Shown: piece after piece, positions 54,454 to 63,400 of the stretch
How the letters are laid out: every line of letters begins with the position of its first letter
Numbering within the stretch: the first letter of the stretch is position 1
Source: Mycolicibacterium insubricum
GTDB lineage: Bacteria > Actinomycetota > Actinomycetes > Mycobacteriales > Mycobacteriaceae
Direction: 5' to 3'
Assembly: GCF_010731615.1 (NCBI RefSeq)
Contig: NZ_AP022618.1
Location: 1,550,001-1,614,000 of the forward strand
Length of the DNA: 64,000 nucleotides
The notes under the pieces: model-generated
What the model saw: the letters and a program-made list of their open reading frames with translations, nothing else
Databases searched by the model: none
Told to the model about the DNA's origin: nothing
Translations under genes and position numbers: made by a program

Positions 54454-55206
54454 TCAGCGCTGACAGGATCCGCACCAGAAGGCGATTCGCCGGCCGACGG
54501 TGGCGGTCAGGATCGCGGTGCCGCAGCGGCGGCACGGCAGCCCGGCGCGGCCGTACACCCACAGTTCCCGGCCGCGGTGAGTATCGCCGGTGGTGACCCG
54601 GATCGAGCGGGACAGGTTGGCCGACAACATCTGCCGGGCCCGGGCTACCAACCGTGCAAGATCGGGCACGGCCGAGACCGGGGAATCCGGGGCGATGCCG
54701 GTGACGAAACACAGCTCGTTGGCGTACACGTTGCCGATCCCGGCGAGATTGCGTTGATCGAGCAGCGCGACGGCCAGTGGCCGGTCCGGGTCGGTGAGCA
54801 GGTTGGTGACGGCGAGCTCGGCGTCCCAGTCCGCACCGAGCAGGTCCGGGCCCAGATGCGCGACGGACTCCATGTCCTGCCCGCGATCCAGCACCTCCAG
54901 CAGTCCCAGGTCGATACCGGTGGCGCGGGTGTCGGCGGTGGCCAGCACCGCCCGGATCCGGTGCGGCGCCACCCGCGCGGCGCCCAGGCGCCACGCGCCC
55001 TCCATCGACAGGTGTGAGTGGATGCTCGCGCCGCCGACCCGGATGAACAGGTGCTTGCCGCGGGCGATCACCTCCTCGACGGTGCCGCCGGTCAGGTCCA
55101 CGGTCGCGAAACTCGGCACCCGGATATCGCAGCGGGTCAATGTCTTTCCGGCCAGCGCCCGATCCAGGGCGGTGGCGGTGCGCCGCACGGTGTCCCCTTC
55201 GGGCAC
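54454..55206 (-). CDS. nei: Endonuclease VIII (Nei) DNA glycosylase
   Basis: This is a bifunctional glycosylase/AP lyase for oxidised pyrimidines. The 250-aa protein starts (G)[12 protein letters not shown], so mature Pro-Glu supply the catalytic residues, and has [21 protein letters not shown], the H2TH region [24 protein letters not shown], and a C-terminal zinc finger [26 protein letters not shown]. It follows lhr by three bases on the same strand, so the two repair genes form an operon, as Rv3296-Rv3297. Confidence 0.94.
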   Translation of the reverse strand: MPEGDTVRRTATALDRALAGKTLTRCDIRVPSFATVDLTGGTVEEVIARGKHLFIRVGGASIHSHLSMEGAWRLGAARVAPHRIRAVLATADTRATGIDLGLLEVLDRGQDMESVAHLGPDLLGADWDAELAVTNLLTDPDRPLAVALLDQRNLAGIGNVYANELCFVTGIAPDSPVSAVPDLARLVARARQMLSANLSRSIRVTTGDTHRGRELWVYGRAGLPCRRCGTAILTATVGRRIAFWCGSCQR

Positions 55207-55209
55207 GGT

Positions 55210-58200
55210 TCAGCCCCGCAGCCGCAGGCCGCGCGGGGTGCGGGCGAATCCGGCGTCGACCAGTGCCGCCGCACTCGCATCGCGGTGGGCGTCCAGCGCC
55301 GGGACACCGTCGATGCGCTCCACCAGCAGGGGACTAACCCGGCCGTCGCGCACCGACGCCACCAGTGCCTCCGCGGCGACGGTCAACGCCGCGGGTCCGG
55401 CGCCGAAACTCAGCAGCGACTTGCCGCCGCGCTCCAGGAACCACACCAGCTCCCCGTCGACGAGCACCACCAGCGCCCCGGCGCGACGGCCCGGCCGGTG
55501 GCCGGATTCCCCGTCGGCACCCGGACGGGACGGCCAGCCCAGCGCCGCGCCGTAGGCATTGGCCGGATCTGCCGCCGCCAGCACCAGCCCCACCGGCGGG
55601 TCCGCTCGGGCCTCCAGCGGATCGGCGAAGCTGCGCAGCCGGTCGACGGTGGCCGACGACGAGAACTGCGCGCCGCCGAGAGACTCCACGAAGTAACCGC
55701 GCTGGCAGCGGCCGGCCTCCTCCAGGGCCGTCAGCACCTTGTATGCCATGGCGAATCCGCCCGGAATGTCCTCGGCGGCAACCGCTCCGCGGGTCAGCAC
55801 CCCGTGGCGGGCCAACAGCAGATCGGCCTGCATCGATGCGCGCACGGTGGCGTCGGCCTCCGGCTCGGGCAGCAGGGACCAGCGCCCGGCCACCGTCGGA
55901 TCGACCGGACGGTTGTGCGGGCCGGCGAGCCCGAATCGGCCGGGCCGCGGCGGGCGGCGGTACCCGGCCGGTTGGCTCGCAGTGGTGCGGGGCTTGCGGC
56001 CGGGGCCGGCCAGGTGCGCGCGGACCGGGGCGAAGGTGTCCCCGGTGACCCGGCCCGACCAGATCAGCTGCCAGAGTGCTTCTTTGGTGTCCGCCGCCGT
56101 CATACCCGCGTGCAGTTGCCGGAAGAAATAGCCGCCGCCACCGGAGAGCGTCGCCAGGATCTCCCGGTGGGCCGGGCCGAGTTCGATCTCGGCGGGTGCG
56201 GCCAGGGTCACCGGCGCGGTGTCGGCCAGATGGAAGACCACCCAGCCGTCGTTGCCGGGCAGCGCACCGGCGCCCGACCACAGCACCTCCCCGGATGCCA
56301 GCAACTCGTCGAGCATGCCCGGGGTGTAGTCGGTCACCCGCGAGGCCAGGATCAGCGGCTCGACGGCCGAAGCCGGTAGCGCCACCCCGGATAGCTGCTC
56401 GATCACCGACATCAGCCCGTCGACACCCGAGGTCGCCCCCACCTGCTGCCAGGCGGGCAGGAACCGGGCGTAGGCGGCGGTGGAGACCGGTTCGATCTGG
56501 GCCCGCAGCGCGGCCAGCGAGCGCCGGCGCAGGACTCGCAGCACCCCGGCGTCGCACCACTGCTCGGCACCCGGGGAATCGGTCGGTGCATCGGTGAACT
56601 CGCCGCGCACCAGCTTGCCGTCGACGGCCAGCCGGGACAGCACGTCGGCGGCCACCCGCAGCCCGAGTCCGAACCGGGCGGCGGCCTCGGCGGTGCAGAA
56701 CGGGCCGCGGGTGCGGGCGAAGCGGCCCAGCAGCTCGCCGAGCGGATCGGCGACCGGGTCGGTGAAACCGGCCGGCACACCGGGCGGGACGGCCACCCCG
56801 ACGCCGTCGCGCAGCCGGCCGATGTCCTCGATCGCCGTCCACCACCGGGTACCGGCGTAGTTCACCGCCAGAATGCGCCGGGCGCTCTGCAGTTCGTCGA
56901 GCCAATCCCTGGGGTCTGTCTCGCAGCGGGCCTCGATCTCGTCGGTGGTGAGCGGGCCGAGTACCCGCAGCAGGTCCGCGACTCCCTCGGCGTCGCGGCC
57001 GGCGCGCTCCGGTGTCAGGTGCTGCAGGGCGGCGCCGGTGGCGGCGATGACGTCGGCATCGAGCAGTTCCCGTAGCTCCACCCGGCCGAGCAACTCGGCC
57101 AGCAGCGTGGTGTCCAGCGCCAGGGCCGCCGCCCGCCGTTCGGCGAGCGGACTGTCGCCCTCGTACATGAACGCCCCGACATAGCCGAACAGCAGCGCCG
57201 CGGCGAACGGCGACGGGCTTTCCGTGCCGACCTCGGCGACCCGAACGCGGCGGGTGGCGATGCCGCGCATCAGTTCGACGAGGGCGGGCACGTCGTAGAC
57301 GTCCTGCAGACATTCGCGCACGGTCTCCAGCACGATGGGGAAATCCGGGTAGCGCCGTGCCACGTCGAGCAACTGCGCGGCGCGCTGGCGCTGATACCAC
57401 AGCGGCGACCGCTTGCCCGGACTGCGCCGGGGCAGTAGCAGCGCGCGGGCCGCGCATTCCCGGAACCGGGCGGCGAACAGCGCCGATCCGCCGACCTCAG
57501 CGGTCACCAGGGACTCGATCTCGTCGGCATCGAAGAGGAAAAGCTCTGCGCCGGGCGGGTTTTCCTGCGCGGTGTCGGGCAGCCGGACGATGATGCCGTC
57601 GTCGGAGGCCGTCGGCTTCTCGTCGATGCCGTACTGCTCGACGATCCGTCGGCCGACGGCCAGGGCGAGCGGACCGTGCACCCCCAGGCCGTAGGGGGAG
57701 TGCAGGATGATTCGCCAGTCGCCGAGCTCGTCGCGGAACCGCTCGATTACCAGGGTGCGGTCGCCGGGCACCAGTCCGGTGGCCGCGCGCTGCTCATCGA
57801 GCAGCCGACGGAGGTTTTCGGCCGCGTAGGCGTCGAAACCCAGTGCCGCGCACCGGGCGGCGAAATCCTCGTCGTCGAGAGCGGACATCTCGGTGACGAA
57901 CGCGCCGATCGCGGCACCGAGTTCGGCGGGCCGACCGACGTTGTCGCCCCGCCAGAACGGCAGCCGTGCAGGTTCCCCGGGGGCGGGTACCACCAGCACC
58001 CGGTCGTGGGTGATCTCGGTGATCCGCCAGCTGGTGGCGCCCAGCGAGATGACATCGCCGGGCCGGGACTCGTAGACCATCTCCTCATCGAGTTCGCCGA
58101 CCCGGGAAGGCGTTTCACGTTCGGCCGAGGTGGCCAGGTACACCGTGAACAGGCCGCGATCGGGGATCGCGCCACCGGAGGTGACCGCCAGCCGCTGCGC

Positions 58201-59751
58201 TCCGGGCCGCCCGGTCAGCCTCCCGGCGTCGCGATCGTAGACGATGCGGGGCCGCAGCTCGGCGAATTCGGTGGACGGGTACTTGCCGCTGAGCAGATTC
58301 AGGGTGGCCTCGAAGGCGCTGCGCGGCAACGCCGCAAACGGTGCGCTGCGCCGCACGGTGTCGAACCAGTCGTCGGCGTCGATCGGTTCCAGCGCGCAGG
58401 CGGCGACGGTGTGCTGGGCGAGTACGTCCAGCGGGTTGGCCGGTACGTTCAGGGTCTCGATGGCGCCGGCGCGCATCCGCTGCACGGTGACCGCGCAGCC
58501 GATCAGGTCGTTGCGGAACTTGGGGAACAGGATGCCGCGGCTGATCTCGCCGACCTGGTGCCCGGCGCGGCCGATGCGTTGCAGGCCGCTGGCCACCGAC
58601 GGCGGGGACTCCACCTGGATCACCAGATCGACGGTGCCCATGTCGATGCCGAGTTCCAGGCTGGAGGTGGCGACGACGGCGCGCAGGCTGCCGCGCTTGA
58701 GTGCCTCCTCGACCTCGGCGCGGGTCTCCTTGGACACCGACCCGTGGTGGGTGCGGGCCAGTACCGGTTCGGCGCCGTAGGTCTGGCCGCTGCCCAGGAT
58801 CTGGGCCGGCGCGCCGCCGGGGACCGTCGGGTTGTAACCGCCCAACTCCACACCGCCGGTCCGCTCGGCGTGGATCTCGTTGATCCGGGCGGTGAGTCGC
58901 TCGGCCAGCCGCCGGGAGTTGGCGAAGACAATGCACGAGTTGTGCGACTCGATCAGGTCGACCATGCGCTGCTCGACGTCGGGCCAGATGGAGCCGCCTT
59001 CGAGATCTGTCATGTCGGGCACCGGGACGACGACGTCGAGGTCGAAGGTCTTGGCCGCCGGGGGAGCCACGATGCGGGCGGGCCGGGACCCGGCCAGGAA
59101 CCGGGCCACCTCCTCGGGCGGTCGCACGGTGGCCGACAGCCCGATCCGTTGCGCCGGGTGCGCCAGCATCGCGTCCAGCCGTTCCAGCGACAGCGCCAGG
59201 TGCGAACCGCGCTTGGTGCCGGCGACGGCGTGCACCTCGTCGACGATGACGGTGGTGACCCCGGCGAGGGTGGCCCGGGCCGCCGAGGTCAGCATCAAAA
59301 ACAGCGACTCCGGCGTGGTGATCAGGATGTCGGGCGGCCGGGTGATCAGTTCTCGTCGCCGCTGCGGCGGGGTATCGCCCGAGCGCACCCCGACGGTGAT
59401 CTCCGGAGCCGGCAGTCCGTATCGCGCCGCGGTGCGGGCGATGCCGGCCAGCGGCGTGCGCAGGTTGCGCTCGACGTCGACGGCCAGGGCCTTGAGCGGC
59501 GAGATGTAGAGCACCCGGGTGCGCGGCTCCCCGGGCGCGGGTATGGGTTGCACCGACAGCGCGTCGATGGCCCACAGGAACGCCGCCAGCGTCTTACCTG
59601 AGCCGGTTGGCGCGATGACCAGCGTGTTCTCGCCGTCGGCGATGGACTCCCAGGCCTGTGCCTGCGCCGCGGTCGGCGCCGGGAACGTCCCGGTGAACCA
59701 TTCTCGGGTCAGCGGGGAGAACCGCGCCAACGGGTCGGGAGAGCCGGTCAT
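55210..59751 (-). CDS. lhr: Lhr, ATP-dependent DNA/RNA repair helicase
   Basis: Lhr is a 3'-to-5' superfamily 2 helicase that tracks along single-stranded DNA and unwinds RNA:DNA hybrids. The 1513-aa protein has Walker A APTGSGKTLAAFLWA, DEVH box VIVDEVHAVAG, SAT motif GLSATVRPPEEVARFL, and motif VI LQRIGRAGHQVGEI, followed by the long C-terminal Lhr-specific region. The size matches the M. tuberculosis protein (Rv3296). It is immediately followed by nei. Its start is ten bases after the stop of the lysine-tail membrane gene. Confidence 0.95.
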   Translation of the reverse strand: MTGSPDPLARFSPLTREWFTGTFPAPTAAQAQAWESIADGENTLVIAPTGSGKTLAAFLWAIDALSVQPIPAPGEPRTRVLYISPLKALAVDVERNLRTPLAGIARTAARYGLPAPEITVGVRSGDTPPQRRRELITRPPDILITTPESLFLMLTSAARATLAGVTTVIVDEVHAVAGTKRGSHLALSLERLDAMLAHPAQRIGLSATVRPPEEVARFLAGSRPARIVAPPAAKTFDLDVVVPVPDMTDLEGGSIWPDVEQRMVDLIESHNSCIVFANSRRLAERLTARINEIHAERTGGVELGGYNPTVPGGAPAQILGSGQTYGAEPVLARTHHGSVSKETRAEVEEALKRGSLRAVVATSSLELGIDMGTVDLVIQVESPPSVASGLQRIGRAGHQVGEISRGILFPKFRNDLIGCAVTVQRMRAGAIETLNVPANPLDVLAQHTVAACALEPIDADDWFDTVRRSAPFAALPRSAFEATLNLLSGKYPSTEFAELRPRIVYDRDAGRLTGRPGAQRLAVTSGGAIPDRGLFTVYLATSAERETPSRVGELDEEMVYESRPGDVISLGATSWRITEITHDRVLVVPAPGEPARLPFWRGDNVGRPAELGAAIGAFVTEMSALDDEDFAARCAALGFDAYAAENLRRLLDEQRAATGLVPGDRTLVIERFRDELGDWRIILHSPYGLGVHGPLALAVGRRIVEQYGIDEKPTASDDGIIVRLPDTAQENPPGAELFLFDADEIESLVTAEVGGSALFAARFRECAARALLLPRRSPGKRSPLWYQRQRAAQLLDVARRYPDFPIVLETVRECLQDVYDVPALVELMRGIATRRVRVAEVGTESPSPFAAALLFGYVGAFMYEGDSPLAERRAAALALDTTLLAELLGRVELRELLDADVIAATGAALQHLTPERAGRDAEGVADLLRVLGPLTTDEIEARCETDPRDWLDELQSARRILAVNYAGTRWWTAIEDIGRLRDGVGVAVPPGVPAGFTDPVADPLGELLGRFARTRGPFCTAEAAARFGLGLRVAADVLSRLAVDGKLVRGEFTDAPTDSPGAEQWCDAGVLRVLRRRSLAALRAQIEPVSTAAYARFLPAWQQVGATSGVDGLMSVIEQLSGVALPASAVEPLILASRVTDYTPGMLDELLASGEVLWSGAGALPGNDGWVVFHLADTAPVTLAAPAEIELGPAHREILATLSGGGGYFFRQLHAGMTAADTKEALWQLIWSGRVTGDTFAPVRAHLAGPGRKPRTTASQPAGYRRPPRPGRFGLAGPHNRPVDPTVAGRWSLLPEPEADATVRASMQADLLLARHGVLTRGAVAAEDIPGGFAMAYKVLTALEEAGRCQRGYFVESLGGAQFSSSATVDRLRSFADPLEARADPPVGLVLAAADPANAYGAALGWPSRPGADGESGHRPGRRAGALVVLVDGELVWFLERGGKSLLSFGAGPAALTVAAEALVASVRDGRVSPLLVERIDGVPALDAHRDASAAALVDAGFARTPRGLRLRG

Positions 59752-59761
59752 CCCAGGATGG

Positions 59762-60214
59762 CTATTCCTGCGTCGGCGCCTTGGGCGCGGTCTTGGCGGG
59801 TGCTTTCTTGGCTGCCGTCTTCTTTGCCGGAGCCTTCTTTGCCGGAGCCTTCTTGGCGGGCGTCGTCGCGGCGGCCTTGGTGGGCGCGGGCTTGGTCCGG
59901 GCGGCCTGCACCTGCTCCAGCAGTTCCTCGACCTGCTCCTCGGCGTGCTGGGCCTCGGCCTCGGCGGCCTCGACCCGATTGGCCAGGGTCCGGGTGGTCA
60001 CCAGGTGCCCGACGCCGACGGCGACCGCCACCGGCCAGTCGATGACCTCGAAAACGGCCAGCGCCCCCAGGGCGCCGTAGAACGCGAGCTGCTTGGGGGA
60101 GGGCACCGCCACCCGTCCGACCAGCGGAAGCTGAATGGAGAACCGCTCGGCCTGCTGCACCAGCTTGCTGATGTCGCGATGCTCGTCGACAAACGATCGC
60201 GTCGAGTCCAACAT
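59762..60214 (-). CDS. Membrane protein with Lys/Ala/Pro-rich C-terminal tail (Rv0426c-like)
   Basis: This is a 150-aa protein. The N-terminal part is amphipathic (MLDSTRSFVDEHRDISKLVQQAERFSIQLPLVGRV), then a hydrophobic stretch (LAFYGALGALAVFEVIDWPVAVAVGVGHLV, about residues 43-72), then a coiled-coil-like segment (VEAAEAEAQHAEEQVEELLEQV). The tail has repeated APAKK/AAKKAP units (about residues 105-150), resembling HBHA and HupB tails. A gene of this position and type (Rv0426c) neighbours ctpH in M. tuberculosis. The tail suggests binding to anionic polymers. It shares the lhr-nei strand and may be in that operon. Confidence 0.72.
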   Translation of the reverse strand: MLDSTRSFVDEHRDISKLVQQAERFSIQLPLVGRVAVPSPKQLAFYGALGALAVFEVIDWPVAVAVGVGHLVTTRTLANRVEAAEAEAQHAEEQVEELLEQVQAARTKPAPTKAAATTPAKKAPAKKAPAKKTAAKKAPAKTAPKAPTQE

Positions 60215-60264
60215 GTTTATCTCCGTTCAGTCACGTAGTACTGACTTTTTACCGTCTCTTCGGT

Positions 60265-60270
60265 TAGGCT
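60265..60270 (+). promoter_or_regulatory. -10 element of the small ORF
   Basis: TAGGCT at 60265-60270 is followed by six bases, then the ATG at 60277. A TGACT-containing -35-like patch (60241-60247) lies 17-18 bases upstream. An inverted repeat TCAGT (60227-60231)/ACTGA (60240-60244) overlaps the -35. The promoter would be leaderless. Confidence 0.6.
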
Positions 60271-60276
60271 GCCCTG

Positions 60277-60405
60277 ATGAGCGAGCTCGCGGGGGCGATG
60301 AGCCCGGACACCCTGCTTTCCACCGGCGTGCGACTGCTCACTCCGCCGATCCGTGAGCTGTACGCACTGCTGGTCCGCGCGGGCGTCCTCGTCATCGACG
60401 ACTGA
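60277..60405 (+). CDS. Small leaderless ORF, 42 aa
   Basis: The short open frame encodes MSELAGAMSPDTLLSTGVRL, then LTPPIRELYALLVRAGVLVI, then DD, and stops at 60405. It is preceded by a -10 at leaderless spacing and has no ribosome-binding site, the pattern used by many mycobacterial genes. The product has two hydrophobic amphipathic stretches (DTLLSTGVRLLT and ELYALLVRAGVLVI) and an acidic end, with a central Pro-Pro. It diverges from the lysine-tail gene and converges on ctpH. I know no family for it; it could still be chance. Confidence 0.5.
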   Translation: MSELAGAMSPDTLLSTGVRLLTPPIRELYALLVRAGVLVIDD

Positions 60406-60463
60406 ACCCGACAGTCACACCTGCCGCGCGCCACGGTAGTGCCGGCCCACGCGGCTGCATGCA

Positions 60464-63400
60464 CTACAGATCCTCGATGATGTCCGTCACGATATCCGGG
60501 ACCGTCTCTTGCACGAAATCCTCGGCCGACTGCTCGGCCGGCGATTCGTCCGCCTCCTCTTCGGCCTGCCGGCGCCGCTCGGCCCGCTCGACATCCTCCG
60601 GGTCGTCGTCCCCGCGGTCCTGGCCGGTGGCACCCATCATGGCGTCGCCGGCGGACCCCAATTTGTCGCCGAGCCACTCGCCGACCTGCTCGACCGCGCC
60701 CGGAGCCACCTTGGCGAACGCGGTGGCGCCGGCGGCGGCCAGCGCCGCCTGACCCCAGCCGACCGGGCCCAGCGGCGTGCAGCCGAACAGGTTGCTCACG
60801 CCCGGGATGGTGATCACCCCGGCCATCACTACGAACGTACCGGCACTGGTGGCCACCACCAGCGGGCCGTGCGACTCGCTCAAGATGGAGAACAGCTGGG
60901 TCAACACCAGGCCCGCTAGGCCGACGGTGGCCGCCCGCTCCGGGCGCCCGGTCATCCGGCCCAGCGCCCAGGCGCCGGTCGCGCCGATTGTCGTCGACAC
61001 CCCGTGCAGATAGATCGACCGCCACAGCGCCGCCTCGTCGAAATCGGCCAGCCCGTTGCCCAGCTGCGGGCTGACCGCCAGGGCGGCGGCCGGTAGCGCG
61101 TCGGTGAGCATGTTGATCAGCAGGATCTGCCGCGCCGAGAGCGCCGGATGCCCGGTCAGCATGCTGGTGATCAGCGCGAAGCTGACCTCGCCCAGGTTGT
61201 GGCCGACCAGCATCGACACCGCGGCCTGCACCCGGCGCCACAGCTGATGCCCCTCGTCGATGGCATCGACCAGCGCGCCGATCTGACCGTCGAGCAGCAG
61301 CACGTCGGCCGCTGTCCGGGCGGTGTCGCTGCCGCTGGCGACCAGGCCGACACCGACGGTCGCGGCCCGGATCGCGGCGGCGTCGTTCGCGCCGTCGCCG
61401 ACCATCGCGGTGACCAGGTCGGCGGCCTCCAGGGCCTGCACCACCTGCACCTTGTGTTCCGGCGCCATCCGGGCGAACACCTGGGCGCGCTTGACGGCCT
61501 CGATCCGGCCGTCGGCGGTCAGCAGCTCCCACTCGGTGCCGGTCATCAGCTCGGCGTCGGACACGGTCAGCCCCAGATCGTTGGCGATGACCTTCGCGGT
61601 GACCGGATGGTCACCGGTGATCAGCCGAACACCGATCCCGCGGGCCTGCAGTTCCTCCAGCAGCGGGCGGGCCGACGGCCGCGGGGTGTCGGCGATGCCG
61701 ATCACGCCGATCGGGATCAGTTCGGCCGTGCACAGCTCGGCCAGCTTGGCCGAATCGGCCGCGGCAGCCTTCACCTGCGCGTCGGTCAGGTAGCGATCGG
61801 CCACGGCGATGACACGCAGGCCGGCGGCCGCCATCTCCTCGATCAGCGGCGTCAGCGGGTCGCGGGCGACGCCGAGCGCGCCGATGATGGCCTCCGGTGC
61901 CCCCTTGACCGACAGCCGGTTGCCGACGATCGCCGCGGCGAACGGACGGTCGGACTGGAACGGCAGGTGCACGTCGACGTCGGTGATGGTCATGCCAAGC
62001 TCGGCGGCCTTGAGCCGGATCGCCTCATCGGTGGCGTGGTCGATGCGCTTGCCGGTGCGCGGCAGCACGGTGTCGGCGGCGGCGGCCAGCACGTCGGCCT
62101 GCTCGACGCCGTTGACGCCGCGGATGGCGGTGACCTGCAGCCGGTTCTCGCTCAGCGTGCCGGTCTTGTCGAAGCACACCACGTCCAGACGGGCGAACGC
62201 CTCGATCGCCCGTGGATTGCGGATCAGCACCTCGCTCTCGGTGAGCCGGCGGGCCGCGGACAGCTGGGCCAGCGTCACCACCAGCGGCAGGCCTTCGGGT
62301 ACCGCGGCGACGCCGATCGCCACCCCGGAGGCGGCGGCCTGGCGGATCGGGTTGCCGCGCAGCAGGGACAGCAGCCCGACGGCACCGCCGCCGGCGATGC
62401 TCCACGGCAGCGCCTTGTTGGTGATGTGGGTGAGCTGCGCCTGCAGGCCGACCTTGCGGGCCTTGCGGGCCTGCATCGCCGATGCCCGGTTCATCTGGGT
62501 GGTGGCGCCGGTGGCGGTGACGATGGCGGTGACCCGGCCGGTGACCAGCGTGGTGCCGGCGAACACCATGCCGGAGCGTTCGGCCAGCGGGGCGCCCGGG
62601 GTGGCGTCGACGGACTTGCTGACCGGCAGTGATTCGCCGGTCAGCGTGGACTCGTCGGCCTCGGCGGATTCGGCGGCCACGATCCGGCCGTCGGCGGGGA
62701 TCACCTCGCCGGAGACCACCAGGAACAGGTCACCGAGCTCGAGGCGGCCGGCCGACAACATCTCGAAGTCGCGTTCGCCGATGGCGCCGAGCAGCCGGCG
62801 GGCCTGCGGTTCCTGCACCGCCAGCAGCTCGCCGAGCACGTGCTCGGCGTGCACGGACTGCTGCGCGGAGATGGACGTGTTCAGCAGCAGCACCCCGGCG
62901 ACCATCGCCGCGTCCAGCGGGGAACCCAGCAGCGCGGTGGCGGCCGCGCCGGTCGCCAGGATCGGGGTGATCGGGTCGTCGAGGTCCTCGCGGATCGCCG
63001 CGACCATGTCGCCGGCCCAGCTCCACACGGAGCCGACGGCGTCGGCGACCGGATGCAGCGGGGTGAGCGCGCCGGCCATCCCACCGGCCTGGTCCGCGGC
63101 GATGTGCACCGGGTGCTCGGGGCGCGGAAGCAGCCGGGCGACCTCGTCGACGGGTAGCGCATACCAGTCGTGGCCGGACTCCGGGTGCGGCAGCGGAGCG
63201 TCGAACACCTTGGCGCCGAGCCGGTACCCGGTCCACAGTGCGGCCAGTGCGGACAGGTTCACCGACCCGGGGCCGCTGCCCGGCACGTCGGGGATCAGCA
63301 TCAGGGCGCCGAGCACAGACGCCGAGGCCGACGCCTGCACGCCGCGCTGGGCCGCCAGGCTTGCGGCCGGCAGGGCATGGATGAACCGCCAGGCCGCGGC

